A DNA stretch of 64,000 nucleotides from Scolanthus callimorphus (Eukaryota; Cnidaria; Anthozoa; Actiniaria; Edwardsiidae), in contig CM066914.1 of NCBI GenBank assembly GCA_033964015.1, positions 10,035,831 to 10,099,830 of the forward strand. Direction: 5' to 3'. Of the stretch, positions 24,727 to 35,900 are shown in pieces (within the stretch, counting starts at the first letter, position 1; the number at the start of each line of letters is the position of its first letter). The position numbers and the translations under genes were made by a program. Below the pieces are notes generated by a model that saw nothing but the letters and a program-made list of their open reading frames with translations, was not told where the DNA came from and did no database searches.

Positions 24727-24880
24727 CAGGCCCGTAGCCAGGGGGGTTCCGGGGGAGCACTTATATTATACTTGCTTTTTCTGCGAATTTTGACTAGCGG
24801 TTTCTCAAAAAAACTCACTCACAATGGTCCGCTTTTTCTAGATTAGCACCCCCGCACAAAAATCCCTGGCTACGGGTCTG
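24727..24880. mobile_element. 154-bp MITE, CAGGCCCGTAGCCAGG ends, 5-bp duplication CAAAA
   Basis: Left end CAGGCCCGTAGCCAGGGG, right end inverted CAGACCCGTAGCCAGGG; CAAAA flanks both sides. Same family as 19123-19270 and 55641-55816. Confidence 0.8.
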
Positions 24881-25327
24881 CAAAAAGTATTAATTTCAAC
24901 CAAAATCTCCACCGTAGTTTCCAGAGCGAGCCAGTTTATTGTCTGACACGTCGAACATGAAATCGACTGCCTTGAGTTATAAGACTAGTTTTCTCTGAGA
25001 GCAAGTTGATGTTCTTGCGTGCCACCCCATGCACAGTCATTACTCATTTAATTGGGAAAACTAAAAGTGCAAGATGTACATAGTTAGACACACTAGGAGA
25101 GCCTATGTTCCTTATAACACTCGGCGGCAAAAAGAACTCAATTTACTATTCAGTTTTAATTATAATCCAACCAGCTTTTACTTAGTCCTGGAGTTAATGA
25201 GTCCAAGCAAAAATAAAAAGTTGATTTGCTTGCTTTTAATTATCACTTTCCATTTGTTATTATCACGTGAGCAGACCAGACAAAGATGCTCACGTTCACT
25301 TAGGGACGACAACAACACTTTCAAACT

Positions 25328-25891
25328 TAAACACGAGGTTCCGGTATAAAAGGGATAACTCCTCCCACCCCGGGGCTCGAGAACAATCAGTTATTAATCA
25401 GCTGTCAAATAGTGAACATCTCACTTCGTCTCTCTGTACCGCGAAATTCAAAATTTAGAATTCAAAATGCGAGCAAAAACGGCAACAAATGATTTTCTAC
25501 CTGTTTAAATTTGTATTCCTTCTCATTTCTTGCAAAATAATTTTATTCGAACCTGATTTGGTTCGGATAAAAACGCTTTTCTTCGCAGCACAGAATATTA
25601 TTCGCTCTTTTGAATACTAATTAGTCTCGCTCTCCGCTGAGAATAAAACATCGCTTTTGTTCGGTCAGAAATAGGTTCGAATAAAATTATTTTGCAATAA
25701 ATGAAAAGGCACATTGGTTTAAAGAGCTAGGAAATTATTTTTTTGTACTTTTGCATCGGTTTTGAATTCTAAATTTTGAATTTCGCGGTACAGAGAGATG
25801 AAGTGAGATGTTCACTCGTTGACAGCTGATTGATAACTGATTGTTCTCGGGCCCCGGGGTTATCCCTTTTATACCGGAACCTCGTGTTTAA
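25328..25891. repeat. Large inverted repeat with about 135-bp arms
   Basis: The left arm (TAAACACGAGGTTCCGGTAT through GAATTCAAAA, ending near 25465) recurs inverted at about 25757-25891, with small indels. Each arm contains TATAAAAGGGATAAC, CCCCGGGGC and GAGAACAATCAGTTAT. The 290-bp centre is AT-rich. It could be a foldback transposon or two inverted copies of one repeat. Confidence 0.75.
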
Positions 25892-26200
25892 ATACGCGGG
25901 TAAAACGCGAGTAAATACGCGACTCGGGCACTTTAATGCCTGGGTCAAAGGGACCACGCCCTATTTAGCATTCGATTCGTCCTTAGCTAGCATACGCCCA
26001 ACTTATCGTTCCAGTTCCCTTACATTATTAAAGACCTCGACGTCCTTGATAATTTAATAAGTTGCTGTTACCATAGAAACAAAAGCCCGACCTTTGACCT
26101 CTGTTTCAAAAATTTTCGTTTCAAAGCTTGACGAGGAGTGGAAAATGCAATCAAACCTGCAATTAAACTAAATGAAGTAATAGGCCATACTTTGAAGTTT

Positions 26201-26326
26201 ATCAGTCCAACTAGATATCGTGCATAATGTTTTCATTTACGAAGTTATTAGCAGATATCATATTTCAGAATGTCCAAAAATAGGTTTCCTGATGAAATGG
26301 ACATCATATCTAGTTGGACCAGTGAT
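26201..26326. mobile_element. 126-bp inverted-repeat element
   Basis: ATCAGTCCAACTAGATAT at the left end pairs with ATATCTAGTTGGACCAGTGAT at the right. Short interior, no coding potential; typical MITE size. Confidence 0.6.
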
Positions 26327-26949
26327 ACTTGTCCTAGCATTAATTACATAACGTCTTAATATCCTTAAAATGTTTTGCCTTTCCTTTCCTCGCGAGGCAG
26401 TTTTTAAAATTTCCTTTCTTTGGAGTTCAAAGGTCACATTTCACGTTGGGGATGTAAACAGGAATTTGTTTACCTTTTGTCGAACAACAATCCTAAATAA
26501 GAAATGAATGGTAAAGATTAAAAGTTATCGATATAAACCACCCCCTAAGGTTTTGAGCCGCCATTTTGAAAGCAACTGAGACCCAGGCATTAACATAGCT
26601 GAGGAGTAAAACTTAATTCTACTCCCCAACCACAACTTTCCTAATTAAATTTGTCTTGTCGCAGGTAACAGGTGTTGTACTGATAAATATTTTATGGTTA
26701 TGAGCTTTTGTGATTTGAATAATCTAACGGTTGTCCCGGTACATTAAGGACCTGGCAATTGATGAAGCCGACTTGAAGGGATTTGGATTGGCTATGGTAG
26801 GGTTTACCGATAGCGACACGTGATGTGTTTGCCACCAGAAAACCTGGACACCATTTTACGAGACAGTTCCGAATTAAGAAGAAATATACAGAACTTGCAA
26901 GAACCATGGTTCTCAAAGTATTGGGGGGCGTTTTCGTCTTTTTCGCTCA

Positions 26950-29900
26950 ATGATGGGCTGCTCAATCAATCTTAGAATTTTGACAGTTTTATTGGTACTT
27001 GCTGTTGTGCGAACTCAGGAGAATGGCGGAGAAAGTAACGAAACAATCGAATGGTAAGATTGAATGTTTAAGCTTTTAGTAATACTTATGTTGCCAATGG
27101 GGAAAAAATAATGAAGCTTTCGGTCGCTGACGCCCGAGGTTTTGCGCTTCTAAACTCCTGTAGTATACAACGAGAGGCCTGGAGCGCTAGTGTGTAAGCT
27201 TGCACACAAACAAAGAGGATTTAGATGTACAGCTTTAAGTATTTAATACGCACCCTAATCATCTTTATCCTTATACGAACATTATTTAGTTTAAGAGAGT
27301 AAAAAAAAATCGAATTGATCTTTTTGCATATTCTACTAACTCGTCTTTACGTTTTTTTTATATCTTTTGCAATATTTCTAAATAATGACCTGTCCTAAAC
27401 GTTTCGCATTTGTTTTATCTGTTTTGTCATGATGGCTCATTTTTGCGCGTGAATATACAGGGTAAAACAGAGATTTCGGTTATGAAAGTTTGCAGATTCT
27501 TGTGGTCAGGCGAGGTTTGGGTTCATATTTCCTATTTAATTTCTTATCGGGAAATCAATTGCCATGATATGATGTAATTCACAGGGCTTTCAACCCCTTA
27601 TTTGAAAGCTGACACTGACTGCTGACTTCTGTAAGCTAACCCTCTGATATAATTAGCGAGGCTAAATACCCACACCCCTGAACTAATTAAATATGGTATT
27701 GGGATTTAATAATGCCTAGTAAGGTTGAGGCCAGTTTTCTTTTCTGTTCTTTCTTTCTTTTTCTGCTGAAGGGAGCACGTTATACACATGTTTACAGCAA
27801 CACTAGTAAATCGCGTGTTATGATTGGTCGGCGCGCCGTGTGTTATGATTGGTCGGCGCGCCGTGTGTTATGATTGGTCGGCGCGCCGTGTGTTATGATT
27901 GGTCGGCGCGCCGTGTGTTATGATTGGTCGGCGGGCCGTGTGTTATGATTGGTCGGCGGGCCGCGTGTTATGATTGGTCGGCGCGCCGTGTGTTATGATT
28001 GGTCGGCGCGCCGTGTGTTATGATTGGTCGGCGCGCCGCGTGTTATGATTGGTCGGCGGGCCGTGTGTTATGATTGGTCGGCGCGCCGTGTGTTATGATT
28101 GGTCGGCGCGCCGTGTGTTATGATTGGTCGGCGCGCCGTGTGTTATGATTGGTCGGCGGGCCGTGTGTTCTGATTGGTGGGCGCGCCGTGTGTTATGATT
28201 GGTCGGCGCGCCGTGTGTTATGATTGGTCGGCGCGCCGCGTGTTCTGATTGGTCGGCGGGCCGCGTGTTCTGATTGGTCGGCTCGCCGCGTGTTATGATT
28301 GGTCGGCGCGCCGTGTGTTATTGTACGATTGTCGATTGACGTCACATTGCGCGCACACGCTACCAATACGAACGGAAAAATGAGATATCTTTGTATGATC
28401 AACGCGATACATGGTCGTCTTATTTCAGTTCTGGTGGTAACTCAGCCAAGTTCTTATCATCCGCCTTGGATCGCCTCCTGCAAGGCTATGATCGCCGGGT
28501 ACATCCGGGAACCAGTGACGGTAACGTATCGTTGACGCCTCGTCTCTTTGTTTTGCTCTACATCTAATACATCTGGTTTGCGCGCAACCTCGTCCCTAGG
28601 GTCTTCTCGGTAGTTTTCAAAATGGCGGTTGACTCGGGGAGAAGACCCTGGGGGAGGCTGAGTCACATGACCTTTTCGAAACAAAGGAAAACCTCGTTCC
28701 CATGTCCTCAACAATAGTCATGTGACTACCCTCCTCCAGGGTCTTGTCCTCGACCAACCGCCATCTTGTAAATTACCCACAAGACCCTGGGGACGCGGTT
28801 GGTTTGCGCAGGCGAGTGAGTGACTAAACTACTGCCGCTTCCAGTCATAGAGATACTATTAAGGGGTAGAACATGGTCTACTCAAACTTTAACAGAGATT
28901 TCTTCGTAATGTTTATGCGCATGCGTTAATACGTGTAAATAAAAAGCTGCTAATAAGGGCGTGCCACGTTCACTCAAAAATAATGATACGAAAAAATATT
29001 TGGCCGAATTTCATAACGAATAAGAAGCCGAAATATATTTCAAACAAAACAGTAATAATTAAGATTAGCATGTGTCCCACCTGGATCTCATCGACGACGT
29101 TCTTCATGACCTATATACTTTGCGCTAACAGATATACATGGGGATAAGGTTGATTGTTCACTACTCATACAAGGGGCGTCCTTGAATGGTCTGGTGGCCG
29201 GGCGTACTCTCATCGCCAGGTCACGGAATCGCTACCGAGCAGTTAACTGAGTTCCCTTCGGGATAGCGGCTGTCAGGGCTGAAATCTCTGGCGTGGACGT
29301 AAGCATACGGTCGGAGTTCAAGTTTCAAGTTTATTTAAGTTCAGATATACATTATAGTGCACACCACCTGCATGGCGTATGGTCTCGTTTTTTCTAAACC
29401 AAAGTAAACATTTTACTGAAATGCTGGAGAAAATATACGTGTTCCTTTTTGCTAAGGAGAGATCGGAAAATTTTCAAGCATTGAAGAAGGCGGGATAATA
29501 TTCCCAACCTAGTCAAAGACAACAAAAGAACTAAAATGAGCCCAAGAATAACACGTAATGACTAAGAAATTTCCAAACAGCACGAATGCCAGAACACCAA
29601 AAAATATAAGGCTTCTTGTTGGTCTTTTTGCCAGGCAGCAACGAAGGGGGTGAGGGCAAGGATGCCCGCCGCGCGTCTTTTTACGAAAAGCTTATTATAG
29701 AGTTTTTCGATTTTGTTATCCACCCAGATCCCGTGGATGTTTCTATTGGCATGAATATCGTTACGCTACACTCAATACGAGAGCTGGAAATGGTGGGTAT
29801 CAAAGAAACGGCGCCAAATGAACGATAAACTTATCAACGCCTAAATTAGCTGGAAATACAAACAATCATCAAAGTATACTACTAAGTACAAATTACTAAG

Positions 29901-32900
29901 ATTGTTGCCTAAAATATATCTGTTTCAAGGCCGTAGCTAGAAATTTTTGTCTGGGGGGGGGGGGGGGGCAAGCCTTGGTCATTCTTTGTATTTGCTGGGG
30001 GGGCAAGCAGGTTTTTCCCCACATGTTGACACTAAAATTTTTACTTCGCTGCGGGGGCAACTGCCCCCTCTGCCCCCCCGCTAGCTACGGCCCTGTGCTT
30101 GTTTTTTCATTCATGCTAAATTCCCCGCCAAAAAACGAAGCAGCCCGTTACACTATCTACACAATCGCAGACGTTTGTGGGTGTGCGACAGTTCGGTGAG
30201 ATCCGTAGTAACGCGATTCTGTTGCAGGATTTTACCCTGGACATGTTCTTCCGTCAGACGTGGCTCGACAAACGCCTCGCTTATCCATGCCACCGAACAA
30301 TCGCGTTGAGTAGCGCCCTGATAGACGCCATTTGGATGCCCGATACGTACTTTGTGAACTCTAAAAAGTCCACACTCCATTCATTGACGAAGGAAAACAA
30401 GATGATAGAGCTGGTGTGGCCGGACGGCATTGTCAAATATAATATCAGGTTGGTGAACTTGTATGGTCGGAAGACCTAAACTTTCGATCAACAAAACACA
30501 GGCTGTCATTGGCTGAATTTTGGGTCACACGGTAAGTCAAATGTATCCCAGGCGGGTAATATGTAGCCCGCGTTGGAAGCACGGGTGGCGCAGCGTTACG
30601 GCGCTCGCCTCGCTCACCGCTGTAGCCCGGGATCGATTCTTCTTTCCTGCCGTGAAAAGAGCTAAGGCTTCATTGTGGGCTGTAAAAAGCTTGTGCTTCC
30701 TTAGTCTTTCGGATGAGACAAGAAACCGAGGTCCCGTCTCCCTCCGCTTCTATATCCAATTCCAGGGGGACATAAAAGAACCCTGGGATGCTGATACATG
30801 TCTCGTGGTCTGACTAAAACACTTCACAGGCGCACGGGACGAAGAGCCACCTCGTGGATGTGCCCAATTTGCGAATCCGTTATTATTATTATCAAATTTG
30901 ATTTTGATCAAGGCCACGTGATCCCAAATGATGGTAAATTCGCCACGACCGGAAGGCATTCTCAATATAACCCTACCATCAAGTTGGCTGGTTGTATCAA
31001 GCATTGTTCTCCGACACTTTTCGCTTTATTTTAGAGTTACAGTAACAGCCACGTGCCCTATGGATCTCAGGATGTTCCCTTCGATTTTCAGAGATGCTAC
31101 ATCAACATTGAAAGCTGTAAGTTATCGTAATAGTCCCGTGAAAGGGGCTTTCTGTCAAAAGTCAATAGCGCGTTCACTCTTTGGTGTTTTGATAGGCTTT
31201 GAATTGATGTACAGGGATACAGTAACAAAGTCAACCCACGTATAGGAACCTAGAATTTTAGCCAAAACAGGTTGTTATTTGATTTAACAATACAAGGGTC
31301 CGTTTGTACATATGGTTTGTAGTGCCCTCGCTCCTCCTAAAAAATGATTGTCCCCCGCCCCCAACCCCGCACACAATTAGAAACTCGCCGCACCGCTCTG
31401 GCGTTTGGAACAGCTAATAATTAATGTTATTCTAATGTTTTTATTATATCTAGATGGATACAAGACGGAACACCTGTTGTATCACTGGGAGAGAGGACCT
31501 CGGTACAAATGTTACCGCTGGCCATGAGTCTCCCTCAGTTCCAGTTCGAGGGCTCGCAAACAACCAACAAGACGTCACATTACCACGTGGGTGAGTCCAC
31601 GCGCTGGGTCTGTGCGAGGACGTATTTGATTGGCTAAATATTCCTGCCTAAACTGGAAGGAAGCGCACAACAGAAATATTTTACTACAGTACCAATTTGG
31701 GGATTACGTCTTATTTCCATTTCGTTTCTGTAAATTAAAATTTTTGCAAGGAAGGTTGCTTAGGACCTCTCAATGGATTATCAAAAATTTGCGTAACGGT
31801 AATTTATTCGGTGCTCGCTTACTCACGGTGTATTATTCAGTACTCGATTGCTCGCGTGCGCCAATGATGAGCTATGATGGTTGGTAGTGCTCGCAAAAAA
31901 TGATCGAAATGATCGTATATTTGTTTCAAAATCAAAATGCAGGGTCCCGCACAGAAAACCGTGTGGTCGCAAGCTCGCAAGTGCTCGCGAAGGACCATTC
32001 GTGTGGTCGCAAGCTCGCAAGTGCTCGCGAAGGACCATTCGTGTGGTCGCAAGCTCGCAAGTGCTCGCGCGAAGGACCATTCAAGGGCCCTTTGCTTGCA
32101 AACTGGATATGGCTGTTTTCATGCACAATCTGTCAGTAGCTCAACCGTTTCCGTGACAAGTTGACGGGTTCTGTAATCAGTAAATAGTTTGGTGGGGTAA
32201 TAATCCAGTTTCCAGGGGAGCTCATGCAATTACTATCTGTCGGCACCTGTATCTTGAAGACCAAGCAAATCAAGTTAAGGGAGCCGCAAGCGCCCACTTC
32301 TCAAATCTCTCATTTATATCATCGCGCTGAAACATCAACAGGAAATCGATTACCATCTATCTTTACTCTATCAGTTATACATGTAAGTGTTCAGACACCT
32401 AATGAGCAGCTAATCTTGCAGGAAACCAATATATATGCGATTTTGCTAGTCTCTTTTTCACTTTTCTAGACCATTTGAATAAAAGATTTGTATTATTTGA
32501 CTTCACTTTCTTTCAACTTCCTACTGAAAGGGATTATTTGCAGTTAAATGTTTACAGAGTCTTGAATTAACCAAGAATATGACGTTAAATAGTTATTAAT
32601 CATACGCCAGTAGGTCGTTATTTTGGGATGCTAAACTATCGCGGGTTTCGTTTACTATTCCTGTACGACGCGCTGGAGTATATACTCCCCAGTCGATGGT
32701 GTTGATGAAGAGAGAAGTGTATATACACCCTTTCATACTGTACGTGAATGTTATTTAATGAACTTGTTGCCAGGTGATCTTGAATGGTAAAATTGTACTT
32801 CATGCTAAATTAATCGTATAGCGATCCCGAATTTTATGATGAACCGGCGGAAGAACGACATCAGTCGGCATATATCAATGTAAAGAGGCATATTTTAATC

Positions 32901-35900
32901 AAAGGATTTGCCTTGATTCTAAGGAATAATTTGAAAATGACTTCCGACTTCGTCAAATTAACTGATACACGATGAAATGACAGGCGAAGGCTAATTTTTT
33001 CATTCGTAAAATAATATCTCGTCTAAAATAAATTACTCTTATTACCCAGTGATTAACGGCATTTAATTGCCAGCCTCAATAACAATGAATACATTATTGA
33101 TAACGAGAGTCACAGCTTTGTGGAAAAGTAGCCAGCGCAAAGAGAAAGAAAGGGAAATGTAGTGGAGAGCGCGAGAGGAGTGAGGACGGACGTTGGCAGA
33201 ACACGCACGCGTTTCCTTTCTCTTTGCCATTTCCTTTGTTCTTGCAATGCAGGTTATGGACAAGTAGCAGGGCGAGCGTTCTTATGGCGGAGCAGTACCT
33301 CTCGAAACAACATCCGTTCTGAGAGTTCTGTGGCGAGGAACTTGAGAGCTCAGAGCTGTAGGGTACACCAAGTTGCTACGCCTTTTAAAACATCTACATG
33401 CATACCTAAAGCCCTCGCGAAAATTCTCATTGAAAAATGAATACAAAAATGGGTTTATCGCGCTATTAGCATGCCTAGGAATAAGCTACTGAAATAAAAC
33501 GCTGAATTAAAACATGCATTTGGCGAGAAAAACATAATAAACTGAAATACCCAAAGGGGCAGCCAGCACGCCGCGAATAGAAGCGTTACTAGAAGAAGCA
33601 TTTTGAGAACTCTTTTTCTCGACTTCTGTAGCTGTGTTTCAGTGTTTGTTATCCTTGTTCCTGGAGCTTTCCTGTTCCAAAGTTTGTAACAAATGGCGCC
33701 GTAAAGAACAGCCATTGTCAGCAAAGGGGCAACGAACATTATCACGAAGAGAACCACAGTGTAATCCTTGGGCGCTTCAATAGGATGGAACGGCGGCTCC
33801 CATTCCTCGATGCACTTGTAATGACCACTCGGGTAGAGCTTTGATTTCTGGGCATCTATAAGAGGGGCCATAATGCCGAGTGATAGTAGCCAAATTATGG
33901 TGTTAATGTAAGGGGATTTATTAAGCGTGAGTCGGCTGCGAAGAGGGAAGACTATCGATAAAAATCTATCCACGGCAACAGCTAGTAGGGTTAGAACTGA
34001 GCCAGCTACAGAGACACTTTGTAAGTACACGACAAGTTTGCAAATAACTGATCCGAATACCCAGCTACTTAGGTAGAGTTCCGTTATCATGTTCGGCATT
34101 CCGGTAAATGTAATAAGAATGTCGCTGGCTGCAAGGTTCGCGATGAACATATTAGTCATGTTACGTGCTCGATTATCTTTGACGACAACGTAGATGACAG
34201 TGGTGTTGCCGAGAAGAGAACATAGGATGACCACAGCATAAGCGAGAGTCTTCACAATTTGGGAAGCTCTTGTCTCCACATGGGTAGGGCAAGTGGAGGT
34301 AGTGAAATTCCCGGGATAACTTGACAAATTCGAGGCCTCCATTTCAGGGTATCTTCTCAGAGTGTCGTTCCTGTGTATTTAAAGAAGATAAAACAACTAA
34401 TAGTTATATTAAAAAAGCCCTCAATAGTGCTACTCGCCGAAATGTCTGGCTTATAATATAACTGCTAGTTGCGTTGGAGCCAAGTCAATAAACGCAGGAA
34501 TTTCATTAAAAGAAAGAGAAACGCGTAAACCGACCACGTCACACGTTCTTGATAAAGAGATTAGAAATGTACCTTTACCAAAACAACTAAGTCCTTTAAA
34601 TGAAACTTTCCATGTAAGTTGTATGGATTTAGTCTTCATATTAATATTTACCTTTTCTTGGACGATCAAGAGCCACAAAACGATGTGCAGTATTTTAAAT
34701 ACGTTCCAGAACCTCGAAAAGACACTTTGACTCTTGCTTTTGCGTCGCGGGAGTCCACTTATGGAACTAGCACATCTGCCAGTATATAGAACAAGCAAGA
34801 GATAGATAAAAGTACTATATAGGAGATGATGCAAGCACGATAACAACACCTGTGAAATGATAGAGACCAGCTCTAGTGAAAGAAAATGGTAATAGAAAAA
34901 ATCATTGAATAATCAGCCAATAAACTAGGATTATCATTAATTTTGTTTTCATATACATGAACTCTGTTTGAATACTCTTTTGATTTTATAAGAGAAGAAA
35001 TCCAATCGCGAAATTTAGAGTCATTATTTCAAATTCAAAGACGGAATTATTAGCTGTTGAATCTTTAACCGTATCCCCTTGTGCGCGGTTTTAAAAGCAT
35101 TTTGCCTACACTTTACCCAGCATTAGCATGAAAACTGCAACGCTTATTAATGCATATTAGTCGAGCTCGTAATATGAATCAAACGCCAACGAAGATATAT
35201 TTATTTTTGTCATAACTGGCTAGTAGTCGGCAAGCAAATTAATTCCACGCATCCAACCAGGCGGTTATCGCTTAAGGTTGCCCGCAACAGTTTGGAAAGG
35301 AGGTCTGTCGTGTATTTTCCCAAAAATATCTATGGTGCTTCCGACAAGCTGAGTATCACTCCTTTGTATTATCAAGACTATAGAGATATGATGAGCCTTT
35401 TCATGGCATATACGATGCCGTAAGATAGGCCACGCCCCGTGAGCGCATTATCTATATCTGGACGGATGAAAACTTTAAAATTGTGATGAAACAAAAAGGC
35501 AACGAATACAAAGAGGTCGGTTTTCTTCATAGACAAGAAGGCAAAAACGTGCGTACAAAGTTCGGAATTGAAAATAGCGCTGACATGGTACCGGTCTGTC
35601 CAATCTTCACGACATTTATGTCTTCACCAAGTTTCATCTATTCCTAGACTTGGTATGACAAACGATTGATAAACAGCCCATATTCGGAAGCGCCATAGTT
35701 TTTTTTTAAATACTGTCGCGAGCCACCTTAAAATTATTTTTCTGTCGCATTTAATAAAATATTTAAAAAATTTAAAAAAACTGAATGACAGAACTGCCTC
35801 ACTTCGGCTAATATGGTGGACTAGCTTTGGGCTATTAAATGGCTATATACACAGTGTCCTCCTTTTTAAGTCCCTATATTTCAGATACTGTGTGAACCAT

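Larger units (their letters stand above)
23928..26949. other. Divergent intergenic region between C10orf67-like and Cys-loop receptor genes
   Basis: Holds both promoters (genes run away from each other) and four inverted-repeat elements listed separately. No further gene is seen. Upstream of the receptor start, 26520-26949 looks unique; no TATA box stands out. Confidence 0.5.

Noticed and set aside
30570..30640. A functional tRNA gene
   Set aside because: A- and B-box words are present, but the cloverleaf does not close and the sequence continues into a SINE body.
31837..32164. Multiple open frames with EHLRACDHT-type repeats on both strands
   Set aside because: Translation of the three 40-bp tandem units in receptor intron 5.
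34451..34849. A 132-codon minus-strand frame upstream of the first GPCR, possibly an extra exon
   Set aside because: No domain, no clear splice link to 34342, and the GPCR already has a normal extracellular N-terminus.
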